Source: Clostridia bacterium (GTDB lineage Bacteria > Bacillota > Clostridia > Oscillospirales > CAG-382). From it: a DNA stretch of 57,264 nucleotides. A model generated the notes under the pieces. It was not told where the DNA came from. It searched no databases and saw nothing but the letters and a program-made list of their open reading frames with translations. Numbering within the stretch: position 1 is the first letter of the stretch; each line of letters opens with the position of its first letter. Positions 31,744 to 41,027 of this stretch are shown here, one piece after another. The DNA lies in contig JAFTTN010000061.1 in NCBI GenBank assembly GCA_017466805.1, positions 1 to 57,264 on the forward strand, read 5' to 3'. The translations under genes were made by a program, and so were the position numbers.

Positions 31744-33999
31744 CTAATCCACGAAAATTTCGTTAAAGTCCTTGAAGTTTATAAGTACGGGGTCTATCCA
31801 CCATGCGTTGCTGGTACGCAAAATATTGGGCAGGCAATAGAAAACGTTGCTTAAATCGTAGGAAAATTCCGAAAGCACTTTAATTTCCTTTTTTTCGGGA
31901 GCGGCGTCGCCGTCGAAATCGAAGTTAAGGGTAAGCGTTACGGTTTTAAAGCCCTCGTAGTTTTCGTTGCCGCTGTTGCAGGTTGCGGTGTAGGGATATA
32001 TCGCACGGGTGGGGTTATCGCCGCTTAGCTCAAAAGTGCCGTTGCGCAAATATTCAAGCACGCGCAAAGCAAAGGAAATCCATTCGTTAACGTTGCTCTC
32101 GTCGATTTTTTTCAAACCCTCGACGTAGCCGAGCGCGTGTTTTTTAAATTCATGCGTGTTCAAAAGCTCGTATTTGCCGATAGCCGAATAAAGCGAACGG
32201 CGCGCGCTTTCGGAGGAATTGGCACCGGAGCCGCATTTTTCACACAGCTCGATAAAGCGCTGCATAAGCGCAAGCATATCGTTGTAATCGCTTGCGTTAA
32301 AGCTCTTCAACGCCTCGGCTTCGCTCCTTGCGGCATCCAAAAAGCTTTCGTGCAGCGATTTTTGGTCCTTGGCTATATCGCTTTCCGAAAGGCAGGCGAT
32401 GTTCGATTTCGCATCGAATTCGGCTTTGGTTTCGCCGTATTTAAGCAATCCGGTATAGAAGCAGATTATGTGGCGGAAGGTTTCGCTTAAAATAATACAA
32501 ACGTATTTACAGCGCTGCTCGGGAGTCATAGTCGTCTTCATCTTTTCGAGCAGAGCCATATTATCGTAAATATTGCCCGCGCATATCGATTTTTCGACCG
32601 TTTCTTCCTCGTGAACCGCAGAAAGCGACGCGATTATAAGCATAGCCTGCGCCCTTGCCTTGAGCCTGCGGTTGTTTGCGTTGGGAACCTTGCCGAAGCC
32701 GCTCGCTTCGCCGAAAATAAGCTTTTCCTTTATAATCGTATCGACCTCCTGCATAAGCTCGCGCTTGTTGCGTCCGCGAATGAACATTTTGGGGTTATCG
32801 ATACGCTTGCAAAGGTTGCGGGCGATATCTATAAAGTTCTTTTCGAATTTTAAAAACAGTGTTTCGAGCACGCTTGTCGGGCTGTTTTCGATAAGCAGCA
32901 TTACGATAATGCTGTCCCAATCTAATTTTTGGGTTTCTATCTGCGAAGCGTCTGCGTTGCCGAAAAGCTCGTCGTTTTCGCGCTTGCGAAAGGCTTCGAA
33001 CAGCGCGGATTTCGAGCCGATGTTTATATCTATCGCATCGGATATTGCCAGCGCCAGATTTTTAATATATTTGTAATTAATCGCGTGGACCTGATGTATC
33101 AGGTTGTTTTTTTTTGAATCGCTCCCGCTGTTGTCCCAGGGAATAAGCGAAATTTCGGAATAAACCTCCTCGGGCACGCGGAGTATTTTGTTTTCCGCCG
33201 AGTCGCCTTCGTCCTCGGTTACGGTAAAGCTTACCGTTTGCGAGTTCTTTTCGCAGATATAGCGGAGCTCTAATTTATCGCCGCTTTCGCTGTCGTTTCT
33301 TTCTACGCTGAACAGCGAGAACATATCGAGATATTCTTCCTCGTTGAAATAAAGCAGATAGTTAACCGGAATATATTGGTAGTCCTCTGCTTCGAATGGG
33401 TTTTTCGAAACGAAGGTGAAATTGCCCTCTTCGTCCTGAACGAGATCGTAGGATTTAAGAAATTCGATATTTTGAAGCAGGTTATAGAACATAACCGAAA
33501 GCTCCAGCGTATCCATATTAAAGCGTGCGGGCGCAACTCGCCATTCGGCGATAAGCTTAAAGTATTTTATAAGGCTGAAATCGTGCGAGGAGAAGGGCGA
33601 AAGCCTTTTGAAAACATCGTAAAGCTCGCTGTCCTCGTCCTGAAGCATTTCGAACTGAATATCGGTAAGCACGAACTGAACCAGCTCGGGCGTGACGGGG
33701 TATTGCGAATATGCCTTTTTCAAGCTGTTTATAATACGCAGCGAGCTTTGCGACGATGCGTTTTCGCTTATCGATTCGCCGCTGTTCATATCGCACTTAA
33801 GGCTTCCGTATGCAAAAATAAACGAAAGCGTAAGTATATTATTTATAAAAACAACGTAGGAGGAGGATTTGCAGTAACGCTTAACGTTGGTGCCGCCGAG
33901 AATAAAGCTTTTCATATTATCGCAAACCTGCGTGTTGAAAAACTCCAATATGCTCGCGCGGGTTGCTTCCTCCAACGCTTTTTTGGAACGTTCGTCCAT
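31744..33999 (-). CDS. Large unknown protein of the TIR-ParA-SpeD operon
   Basis: I do not recognise this 751-residue protein. It has no signal peptide or clear membrane segment, is acidic and Ser-rich, and looks predominantly helical (for example NGTFELSGDNPTRAIYPYTA is a rare beta/turn stretch near residue 660). The carboxyl 90 residues contain a beta-rich piece (FKTVTLTLNFDFDGDAAPEK). It lies 18 bp after the ParA-like gene and 9 bp before the SpeD-like gene, so the stoichiometry is probably linked. A scaffold, sensor or effector role within the module is possible; none is shown. GAGG precedes the ATG. Confidence 0.75.
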   Translation of the reverse strand: MDERSKKALEEATRASILEFFNTQVCDNMKSFILGGTNVKRYCKSSSYVVFINNILTLSFIFAYGSLKCDMNSGESISENASSQSSLRIINSLKKAYSQYPVTPELVQFVLTDIQFEMLQDEDSELYDVFKRLSPFSSHDFSLIKYFKLIAEWRVAPARFNMDTLELSVMFYNLLQNIEFLKSYDLVQDEEGNFTFVSKNPFEAEDYQYIPVNYLLYFNEEEYLDMFSLFSVERNDSESGDKLELRYICEKNSQTVSFTVTEDEGDSAENKILRVPEEVYSEISLIPWDNSGSDSKKNNLIHQVHAINYKYIKNLALAISDAIDINIGSKSALFEAFRKRENDELFGNADASQIETQKLDWDSIIVMLLIENSPTSVLETLFLKFEKNFIDIARNLCKRIDNPKMFIRGRNKRELMQEVDTIIKEKLIFGEASGFGKVPNANNRRLKARAQAMLIIASLSAVHEEETVEKSICAGNIYDNMALLEKMKTTMTPEQRCKYVCIILSETFRHIICFYTGLLKYGETKAEFDAKSNIACLSESDIAKDQKSLHESFLDAARSEAEALKSFNASDYNDMLALMQRFIELCEKCGSGANSSESARRSLYSAIGKYELLNTHEFKKHALGYVEGLKKIDESNVNEWISFALRVLEYLRNGTFELSGDNPTRAIYPYTATCNSGNENYEGFKTVTLTLNFDFDGDAAPEKKEIKVLSEFSYDLSNVFYCLPNILRTSNAWWIDPVLINFKDFNEIFVD

Positions 34000-34017
34000 A
34001 ATGACGCCTCCTGAATT

Positions 34018-34950
34018 TTAGTCGGTTTCGACCTCGTCGATAATTCTGGCAAGCTTTTTGTATCTTTCGAGCGCTTCCTTTTCGTCGTCCATAAGCTTAT
34101 CCTTTTCGATCGAGTAAAGCTGGTCCTCCTGCCACATAAAGCGGTCTACCGCGGGAATACCGAATTCTTCGCGGTCGAGCATATCGAGAATATATTTGTG
34201 GCGAAGGTCGCTTCCGCCGAAGGAGGATTCGAAGTTGCCGCTGATTTTATCGATAGCGTAGCCGGGGTAGGTAACGCCGTTAATAGTCGTGCTGTATTTG
34301 GGAATAACGTTGGGCACAAATATAACGGTTTTTTCCTCGCCGATAGATTTATCGCCGTCCTCAACCGCGGTAAAGAAGCGGCGGGTACCGTTTACAAACT
34401 GAATGGTGGGACGCATACAGCATACCACAACGTTCGCCGCATAGTTGGAAATGTTTGCGGTTGCGGTATTACCTACCGAGGAGTCGAGCACGATTGCGGG
34501 GATATCGAAAAAGCGGTCGCAAACGTTTATAAAGCTTTCGAGCTTTTCGTAAAAGGAGTTGTTTGCATCCGAATAGTTGGATTTGGAATCCTTATCGATG
34601 TTTTTGTTATCCATTGCGGGAAGAAGCAAAATAGCATCGTTAACCGGGTATCCGTAGGCGTTGCCGACGGGGATAAGCTGGCTCAAAAAGGGGTGCTCGG
34701 AAATCGAGGGGTATTTTTTGGTTTCGATACCGTTGTGAAGCAGATATTGCAGACAGTTTGTATCGGTAACCTTGTCCTCCGCGCGCAGCAGATAGGACAT
34801 ACCGCAGCTGTCTACGTCGGTATCGATAACTATCATCGGGCTTTCGGCGGTAGGTCTTATATGGTTTGCCGCAAGGAGAGGGATAACGTTGTATGCGAGC
34901 GTGCTTCGTCCTGCACCGCCCTTATAGGAAAAGAAGGAAATAACTTTCAT
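34018..34950 (-). CDS. ParA/MinD-like P-loop ATPase
   Basis: The 310 residues open with MKVISFFSYKGGAGRST, the deviant Walker A of ParA/MinD/SIMIBI ATPases (signature Lys10). MIVIDTDVDSCGMSYLL and IPAIVLDSSVGNTATANISNYAANVV correspond to the switch and Walker B regions. It is not part of a ParAB partition pair: no ParB and no parS-like array are nearby. Sandwiched between two large unknown proteins in the TIR operon, it probably organises or times assembly of that system through ATP-driven dimerisation. The ribosome site is AAGGAGA. Confidence 0.88.
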   Translation of the reverse strand: MKVISFFSYKGGAGRSTLAYNVIPLLAANHIRPTAESPMIVIDTDVDSCGMSYLLRAEDKVTDTNCLQYLLHNGIETKKYPSISEHPFLSQLIPVGNAYGYPVNDAILLLPAMDNKNIDKDSKSNYSDANNSFYEKLESFINVCDRFFDIPAIVLDSSVGNTATANISNYAANVVVCCMRPTIQFVNGTRRFFTAVEDGDKSIGEEKTVIFVPNVIPKYSTTINGVTYPGYAIDKISGNFESSFGGSDLRHKYILDMLDREEFGIPAVDRFMWQEDQLYSIEKDKLMDDEKEALERYKKLARIIDEVETD

Positions 34951-34976
34951 TTTTGTCTATTCTCCTTATAACAGTA

Positions 34977-37217
34977 TTATTCAAACAGCGAGCTTTCGTG
35001 ATCGCTCGAATTCTTTATGCGTGCGATATAGTTGCTTACCAAAAGCTGAATATCCTTGCGGATGTAGCCCTGGAAGCGCTCGAACGCCTTTTTGTTTTCT
35101 TCGAACGATGCCTTGGAGGACTTGGATGCCGAATATACCTTTTCGCTTACAAGCGACATAAAGAACGCACCCATTGCCGCTTGGAACGCCTTGTTCGATT
35201 CATCAAGCTCCTCGGCTCCCATCGTGGCGGCGTTGACGTTTGCCGCAACCGATGCGATATAAGCGGTTATAAGCTCGGGGAACATATTTCCGACCTCGCG
35301 CTTGACTATATCGATAACCGCGCTTTCGACAGGTCTTTCGACGTTATCGAGCGCTTGCTGAAGCTCGGCGTTTTTAAGCTGAAGCTCCTTGATTTCGTTG
35401 TTCTTATCGTCGATAAGTCTTTCGCGCTTGCCGATTTCGCCCTCGGGAAGCTCGTCCTGACGCTTCTGCTCGGCAAGTATCGCTTCGCGCTGTGCCTTGT
35501 TCTTGTTATAGTTTTCTATATATTCGCTTTCGTATCTTTCGTAGTAGGAATAGAATTCTCCGAGTGCCGAAATAAAGTAGTAGTTACTGCAGCTGAAGAA
35601 GCCGTCCTTTTCCCAAATCCACTTTACCGAGCCGTTCTTCTCGTAGCGGTTTTCGAGTATATAGCCGAGATACTTGCGCATATTGTGCTGGGGATATTTT
35701 ACCAGGTATTCGCTTATCGCATTGTTGGTACGGATAAGCAGCGGCATAAGCGAGAATACGCGCATTCTAAGCTTACGAAGCTCTTTTATAATTACCTTGT
35801 GGCGAGTGAATTTTTCGTTAAAGCCGACAAGGAACTGGTCTACGATATATTCCTTGCCGTCGTTTTTAAGCTTTTCGTAGGTGCGGAACGCCTTTTGCAC
35901 CGCGAGCTGACAGGAGTCGAGCATGTCGTTGTATTCGCGCAGCGCGGATTCGAGTTCCTCTTCGTTTTTGGCAAATTCGCGGCGGGTATCGATATCCTCG
36001 TCAACGCCGGCGTCAAGCATAATGTTTATCATATAAACCGTGTTGAAGAGTGCGTCCGAGGTGGTCGCCATCGAAATATCGTTTTCGGTAAGGGTGGTGT
36101 TTATATCAAGGTCGTTATAGAAGAATGCTTCGGCAAGTCTGTCCTTCGAAAGACGCCAAATTTCGTGTGCGACCTTTTTGCAGTTATCCTCGAGCTTGCC
36201 GTATTCACCCGCGATTTCGGCAACGCCGCCGTTGATTTCGATAAAGCGAAGTCTTAATTCGTTATAGGTATCGTACTTCGAGGCTCTCTTCGCCTCGGGG
36301 TCGATATTTTCCTCGACGTCGTTTGCGGTAGCGGCGTTTATTTTTTCGAATTCGGCAATATGCTCGTTGAATTTTTCCTCCAACTCCTCGTAGCTTTCCT
36401 TTAACGCTTCAAAGCTTTCGGAGGTGTTCTGTGCCGAGGTGCTGTATTTATCGAACTTGCGCTTTTCCTTTAAGTAGGTAAGATATTCCTCGAAGGTCTT
36501 GAATATTTCAACAAGACATTCGCAAACCGTAAAGGTGTAGTACAGCGAGGGCTCCTCGCAGCCGTTGGTGAAGTTCCAGCCGATTTCGAGCTTTTTCGAT
36601 TTGCCGAGCTCGCTTTCGCCTTTAATAAAGCTTTCGTTAAGATAGCGCATACCGTAGGAAATGGCGGCAACCAATCTTTCCTGACGTCTGCATTTTTCAC
36701 GAATGCTTGCGTGGTATTTAAGAATCTGCAAAAAGCAGGATAAAACCCAAGTAATTGCTTCTACGTTTGCCGTTTCAACAGTGAAGTGAGGGGTAACGTA
36801 GGGGGTTGCGTCGAAAAGATATTTGTTGGGGTCGTCGGTTTCGATTCTTGCCAGAATATCGTCCATAACGATGTCCATTACCTCACGAATGGTAAGGTTG
36901 CCGTTTTTGATTATTTCGGCATCGTCGAAATCGAGCTTAAAGGAAGATGCAAGCAGCATAAGCGCTTGGAGCGAATGACACTGCGAAAGCAAGCCGACCT
37001 TGTGGGTATCGTCCATATAAAACCCGATATCGCCCTTGCTTGCGTCGTTGTTAAAGCGGGAATAAAGCTCTTCAAATATTTTTTTGCCTATTTTGGTTTT
37101 CGATCTGTACTGATAAAAAACCTGATTGCCTTCGTTTCTCGAGGAATAGTCGACTATATCGGCAAGGTTTCCGTATCTTGCGCGTCGGTCCAATAATCTG
37201 TTGGTTGCTTCTGCCAT
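34977..37217 (-). CDS. Large coiled-coil protein of the TIR-ParA-SpeD operon
   Basis: The 746 residues match nothing I can name. The first 240 residues are helical and contain the stretch GWNFTNGCEEPSLYYTFTV near 213, which loosely recalls alpha/alpha-toroid (terpene-cyclase-like) repeats. Residues about 255-355 and 575-650 are strongly coiled-coil (for example EEKFNEHIAEFEKINA; NNEIKELQLKNAELQQAL). Cytoplasmic, no signal peptide. It is second in the operon, 18 bp after the TIR gene, and the coils suggest a structural or oligomerising component. The function is unknown. Confidence 0.75.
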   Translation of the reverse strand: MAEATNRLLDRRARYGNLADIVDYSSRNEGNQVFYQYRSKTKIGKKIFEELYSRFNNDASKGDIGFYMDDTHKVGLLSQCHSLQALMLLASSFKLDFDDAEIIKNGNLTIREVMDIVMDDILARIETDDPNKYLFDATPYVTPHFTVETANVEAITWVLSCFLQILKYHASIREKCRRQERLVAAISYGMRYLNESFIKGESELGKSKKLEIGWNFTNGCEEPSLYYTFTVCECLVEIFKTFEEYLTYLKEKRKFDKYSTSAQNTSESFEALKESYEELEEKFNEHIAEFEKINAATANDVEENIDPEAKRASKYDTYNELRLRFIEINGGVAEIAGEYGKLEDNCKKVAHEIWRLSKDRLAEAFFYNDLDINTTLTENDISMATTSDALFNTVYMINIMLDAGVDEDIDTRREFAKNEEELESALREYNDMLDSCQLAVQKAFRTYEKLKNDGKEYIVDQFLVGFNEKFTRHKVIIKELRKLRMRVFSLMPLLIRTNNAISEYLVKYPQHNMRKYLGYILENRYEKNGSVKWIWEKDGFFSCSNYYFISALGEFYSYYERYESEYIENYNKNKAQREAILAEQKRQDELPEGEIGKRERLIDDKNNEIKELQLKNAELQQALDNVERPVESAVIDIVKREVGNMFPELITAYIASVAANVNAATMGAEELDESNKAFQAAMGAFFMSLVSEKVYSASKSSKASFEENKKAFERFQGYIRKDIQLLVSNYIARIKNSSDHESSLFE

Positions 37218-37235
37218 TTTTTATATCCTCCGAAT

Positions 37236-38396
37236 TTAATTGTTTTTAAGCTTTTTAAGGTCGTCTGCGTGTATTTCTATTACCGGACGTACGCCCGATT
37301 TTGAATTTCGGGAATTATAGCCGCTTTTGTAAACCGTACCGTTTTTGCGTATTACCTTTTGCAATGCGCCCATTGCCATATCGGCTATCCACCAGTGCGA
37401 TTCGCTGTCCTCGGGGAAGGAAAGCAGCTCCTCGATGCTCGCGCTCGATTTCTTTTGGTCCTCGATCGCCTTTATATCCTCGCAGGAGAGCAGGCGTATT
37501 TTGCGTATTGCACTACGCTCCTCCTCGTTAAATGCAAGCGGCAAAAGGCTTTGCTCAAGCCAGGCGTTCAAATCCTTGCCGCCGCAGCGCGTGTCGACCG
37601 AATATTCCGAAATCAGCACGAAAATATCGTTTTCGCTGTAAAGCGCACGCCATATAATCGGCTTTGTCGAATAGCCCTTGCCGTCGATAACCATATAAGC
37701 TTCGCCGTGCTCGGTAAAGGCTTGGTTGGCTTGCAGACGGTATGGGGGAATATTGCTTTCCGGCTTATCTCTGCATATACCGAAGGTGAGCGTTAGGCTT
37801 TCCTCCTCGACAAGCGTTTCGAGCTTTTTCATTTGCAAATAATCGGTATCAATAACGCTTTGCAGCTTTTCGTTTATGCTCGAAAACAGCTTTTCGGCGG
37901 CTTCCTCGGCGTTGGAGGAATTAACGAATATAACCCTGTCGTTAAAAAGCTGTGTGATAACCGAAAGCCTTTCGTACGGGAACTGCTGCGAAAGCTTCAA
38001 CGCATCGCAATCGAGCGTGTCGAACACCTTTTTAAGCAAAAGCAGGTTCGAATCGCCGTCCTTGTTGGCGGGGAAGGTATAAAAGCTTCCGCCGCGGCTT
38101 TTTTCGGCGGCAATGCGCTCGAGCGTCCAAAGCCTTTCGTTGTGGACCGCCTCTGCCTTGAACGCTTCGGGGCTGTTGAAAAAGATAACGCCCTTGCAGT
38201 TTTTGTTTTTTATTAACGATTTCGCTTTCTCGGTCCAATCGTCACCGCCTTGAAGGTTAACGTCGTACCAAAAGCGAACACCCTTTTCGTAAAGGATCGA
38301 AAGAATCGCCTCGACCGATTCGGCATCGGTATGCTTGTAGCTTATAAAAACAAAATCGCTTTTTTCGATTTCTTCGTTCGTATAATGCCCGATCAT
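37236..38396 (-). CDS. TIR-domain protein with DUF6273-like sensor/lectin domain
   Basis: The 386 residues begin with a TIR domain: DFVFISYKHTDAESVEAIL (14-32), RFWYDVNLQGGDDW (41-54), and an alpha-C helix with Glu87 in AEAVHNERLW as candidate NADase glutamate. After a linker, residues about 240-380 resemble DUF6273 (IIWRALYSENDIFVLISEY; ITWL-type WLEQSLLPLAFNEEE; a final GVRPVIEI), a domain of unknown binding function common in Clostridia. TIR domains in bacteria cleave NAD or make signals in anti-phage defence. It is the first gene after a strong promoter; site AAGGAG. Confidence 0.85.
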   Translation of the reverse strand: MIGHYTNEEIEKSDFVFISYKHTDAESVEAILSILYEKGVRFWYDVNLQGGDDWTEKAKSLIKNKNCKGVIFFNSPEAFKAEAVHNERLWTLERIAAEKSRGGSFYTFPANKDGDSNLLLLKKVFDTLDCDALKLSQQFPYERLSVITQLFNDRVIFVNSSNAEEAAEKLFSSINEKLQSVIDTDYLQMKKLETLVEEESLTLTFGICRDKPESNIPPYRLQANQAFTEHGEAYMVIDGKGYSTKPIIWRALYSENDIFVLISEYSVDTRCGGKDLNAWLEQSLLPLAFNEEERSAIRKIRLLSCEDIKAIEDQKKSSASIEELLSFPEDSESHWWIADMAMGALQKVIRKNGTVYKSGYNSRNSKSGVRPVIEIHADDLKKLKNN

Positions 38397-38456
38397 TGTG
38401 ACTCCTTCCCATAAATATAAACTTAATTTTAAGAAATATAATTATATGTAACAAAT

Positions 38457-38485
38457 ATTATACAATATACGACCTTTTTAGTCAA
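38457..38485 (-). promoter_or_regulatory. Strong promoter of the TIR operon
   Basis: Minus strand TTGACT (38480-38485), 17-bp spacer, TATAAT (38457-38462), with a 55-nt AT-rich leader to the ribosome site. It is the only clear promoter found for the minus-strand genes down to fprA. Confidence 0.85.
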
Positions 38486-38650
38486 TAGCAAAAAATAAAA
38501 AAGGGGCTGTCGCTTTTGGTCTAAACCGAAAAAACCCGAAAAACAATCATAAATAACAAAAGCCAAGAACCAAAAGGTGAGCTTGGCATTAAAGCAGGTT
38601 GAAATTCTTCGAATTTCTTCCGTTATAATATCGGATTTTTTCTATCGCGC

Positions 38651-38693
38651 TTTGCAAGGCCCTACGTACCTTTGTACGCCTGAGCCTTGCAAA
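38651..38693. repeat. Nested intergenic palindrome
   Basis: TTTGCAAGGC (38651-38660) and GCCTTGCAAA (38684-38693) are perfect inverted arms; inside them CGTAC and GTACG (38665-38669, 38674-38678) form a second perfect stem. It lies between galT and the TIR promoter. GAAATTC-TTC-GAATTTC at about 38601-38617 is another palindrome. There is no gene in 38486-38735. Confidence 0.7.
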
Positions 38694-38735
38694 ATTTCGA
38701 TTTTAGCCTCAAAATCGTTCGCCCAAAATAAAAGG

Positions 38736-40226
38736 CTATAAAGTATTCACAAAGCGCATAAACGCCGCTTTTCCCTCGGCATCGCGCTTGTAAACGCCCG
38801 CGTCCTCGAGCACGTTCAAGAACACCTTGCCGATTTCCTGCTCGAGTATTGTGCGTGCATTGAGCTGGTTCATTTCGGGGTGCGCCTTTTTTACCTCTGC
38901 CGCCCATTCGGCGTGCGGTGCGATAGAATCGATTTGCGAAATATCGCGCCCTGCGAGCATCGCCTCCTCGAGCATTGCAATCTCCTCGGCAAGCCTTGCC
39001 GGCAATACCGCAAGCCCCATTACCTCGATAAGCCCGATGTTTTCTTTTTTAATATGGTGCAGCTTCGGGTTGGGGTGGTATAAGCCAAGAGGGCGCTCTT
39101 CTGTGGTTATATTGTTGCGAAGCACGAGGTCTATTTCGAATTCATTGCCGTTTTTCCTTGCAATAGGCGTTACCGTGTTGTGCCTTTCGTTATCGGTTTC
39201 GGCGAAAATAAACGCCGCTTCGTCGCTGTAATTACGCCATTTTTCGAGTATATGCGCGCAGGCGTTCGAAAGGGGAGCGCGCTCCTTGCAGGAAAGACGT
39301 ATAACCGACATCGGCCATTTAACTATGCCTGCCTTTACGCTTTTGAATTCGGGGAGCGAAAATTCGGTTTCGGTTTCGGCTCTTGCCATTGCAAAGCTGT
39401 AGTTTCCGCCCTGAAAATGCTCGTGCGATAATATCGAGCCGCCGACTATTGCAAGGTCTGCGTTCGAGCCGATAAAATAGTGGGGAAGATAATCGATAAT
39501 ATCAAGCATTTTATCGAACACCGATGCATCGATTTTCATAGGAATATGGCTTGTGTTAAAGGCAATGCAGTGCTCGTTGTAATAGCCGTAGGGCGAATAC
39601 TGAAGCTGCCATTCCTCACCGTTTACGGTTATATCGATAGGGCGCAGGTTTTGGCGCGCGGGGTGGGTTGCGTGGCCGGCGAAGCCTGCGTTTTCGGCGC
39701 AAAGTTGACATTTGGGGTAGCTTGCCGATTTCGCCGCCTTTGCAGCGGCAATGTCACGCGGGTCCTTTTCGGGCTTGGAGCGGTTTACGGTAATATCAAG
39801 CACGCCGTAATCGCATTCGTATTCCCATTTTAAATCCTTGGCTATTCTGCCCGCGCGGACGTAGTTTAACTGCTTGCTGAATTCAAAATACCAATCGGTT
39901 GCTTCCTTGGGAGAAATTGCGTATTTTTCAAGAAATTTCGCCCTTACCTCGCGCGGCATCGGGGTAAAAATACCCATAATCGCCGTGTCGAACAAATCGC
40001 GCGAGTTTGACGTATCGGCGATAACGCCGTTTTCGACAGCGTAATCGATTATCGGCGCAAGAAGTCTGTCTATCTCCTCTCCGCGCCAGATTCCGCTTTC
40101 GTTTTCCCAATCCGAAAGGTTTAGCCTTTGCATAAGCATATTGCGTATAACGTATCCGTCCGCCCTTTCGGTAAGTCCGTTCTTTTCGGCGTAGTCAATT
40201 AGCTTGTTCAGTGCTTCGAAAATCAT
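38736..40226 (-). CDS. galT: Galactose-1-phosphate uridylyltransferase (Firmicutes type)
   Basis: The 496 residues match the long GalT of Firmicutes (GalT class II), with RPIDITVNGEEWQLQYSPYGYYNEHCI, FIGSNADLAIVGGSILSHEHFQGG (the HxHFQ-like nucleotidyl-transfer region) and YPKCQLCAENAGF. It exchanges UMP between UDP-glucose and galactose 1-phosphate in the Leloir pathway. No galK or galE is adjacent. It starts 14 bp after mntP on the same strand. Ribosome site: AACGGAG. Confidence 0.95.
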   Translation of the reverse strand: MIFEALNKLIDYAEKNGLTERADGYVIRNMLMQRLNLSDWENESGIWRGEEIDRLLAPIIDYAVENGVIADTSNSRDLFDTAIMGIFTPMPREVRAKFLEKYAISPKEATDWYFEFSKQLNYVRAGRIAKDLKWEYECDYGVLDITVNRSKPEKDPRDIAAAKAAKSASYPKCQLCAENAGFAGHATHPARQNLRPIDITVNGEEWQLQYSPYGYYNEHCIAFNTSHIPMKIDASVFDKMLDIIDYLPHYFIGSNADLAIVGGSILSHEHFQGGNYSFAMARAETETEFSLPEFKSVKAGIVKWPMSVIRLSCKERAPLSNACAHILEKWRNYSDEAAFIFAETDNERHNTVTPIARKNGNEFEIDLVLRNNITTEERPLGLYHPNPKLHHIKKENIGLIEVMGLAVLPARLAEEIAMLEEAMLAGRDISQIDSIAPHAEWAAEVKKAHPEMNQLNARTILEQEIGKVFLNVLEDAGVYKRDAEGKAAFMRFVNTL

Positions 40227-40240
40227 TTTTTAAAACTCCG

Positions 40241-40825
40241 TTATATAAGACTGCTTACGAATATTTCCAATCCGATAAATATAAGTATCGCGCCGCCCAA
40301 AATTCCCGCCTTGCCCGAAAGCTTGGTGCCCGCCTTTTTGCCGATAAGTATACCGCAAAAGCAGATTCCGAAGGTGACCGACGCGATTATAAACGCCGCA
40401 AGCAACGCTTCGAGCAGGTTGTATTCGGCAATGGTAAAGCCGACCGAAAGCGCATCGATAGAGGTGGCAACGCCCTGCAAAAGCAATGCCCCGAGCGTAA
40501 GCCTTTTGCAATCGCATTCCTCGCATTTGCAATGTATTCCCTCGTAAAGCATTTTGCCGCCGATAAACACCAAAAGCACAAGCGCGATTATCGGAATATA
40601 TTTTTCAAGCGAGGTGAAATATTCCACCACGGTGTGCACGCACACCCAGCCCAAAAGCGGCATTAACGCTTGGAAAAACGCAAAAACTCCGGCAACGCAA
40701 AGCGCCTTGCCGCGCTTCATCTTCGGCTCGTTCAAGCCGTTTGCAAGCGATACCGAAAACGCGTCCATTGCAAGCCCTATACCCAAAAGTATGCTGTTGA
40801 AGAAAAACGCAAAGCTTAAATCCAT
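40241..40825 (-). CDS. mntP: MntP-family manganese efflux pump
   Basis: ATG at 40825 is preferred (AAAGGAAGC upstream) giving 194 residues with six membrane helices. The two halves share the repeat ILLGIGLAMDAFSVSLANGL and LLQGVATSIDALSVGFTIAE, each with the conserved Asp-Ala/Ser of DUF204/MntP. A Cys-rich cytoplasmic loop HCKCEECDCKRL between the halves is unusual and could bind metal. No yybP-ykoY riboswitch is seen upstream. It is followed by galT with 14-bp spacing. Confidence 0.9.
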   Translation of the reverse strand: MDLSFAFFFNSILLGIGLAMDAFSVSLANGLNEPKMKRGKALCVAGVFAFFQALMPLLGWVCVHTVVEYFTSLEKYIPIIALVLLVFIGGKMLYEGIHCKCEECDCKRLTLGALLLQGVATSIDALSVGFTIAEYNLLEALLAAFIIASVTFGICFCGILIGKKAGTKLSGKAGILGGAILIFIGLEIFVSSLI

Positions 40826-40936
40826 ATTGCTTCCTTTATAATTTCCAAAAACTAACAACTAAAAAATTATATACCTAAAATTATGCAAAGTCAAGCGGAA
40901 GAATACGCGAATTCGGCTTGACACACCGCAAAATTA

Positions 40937-41004
40937 CCGAATAATTTTAAAAACCTGCCGAATGGTTAAAAACACTTGAAATATTTTTTTCGTTGCGGTA
41001 ATAT
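40937..41004 (+). promoter_or_regulatory. LytTR operator and promoter
   Basis: CCGAAT occurs at 40937 and 40958, 21 bp apart and each followed by a TT.AAAA tract, the layout of LytTR direct-repeat sites. The promoter follows directly: TTGAAA (40976-40981), 17-bp spacer, TAATAT (40999-41004). Confidence 0.65.
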
Positions 41005-41027
41005 GTGCTCACAAGGAGGACGCGAGT

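Noticed and set aside
34018-34950. Plasmid-type ParA partition gene
   Set aside because: No ParB-like gene and no centromere-like repeats; the gene is embedded in the TIR operon.
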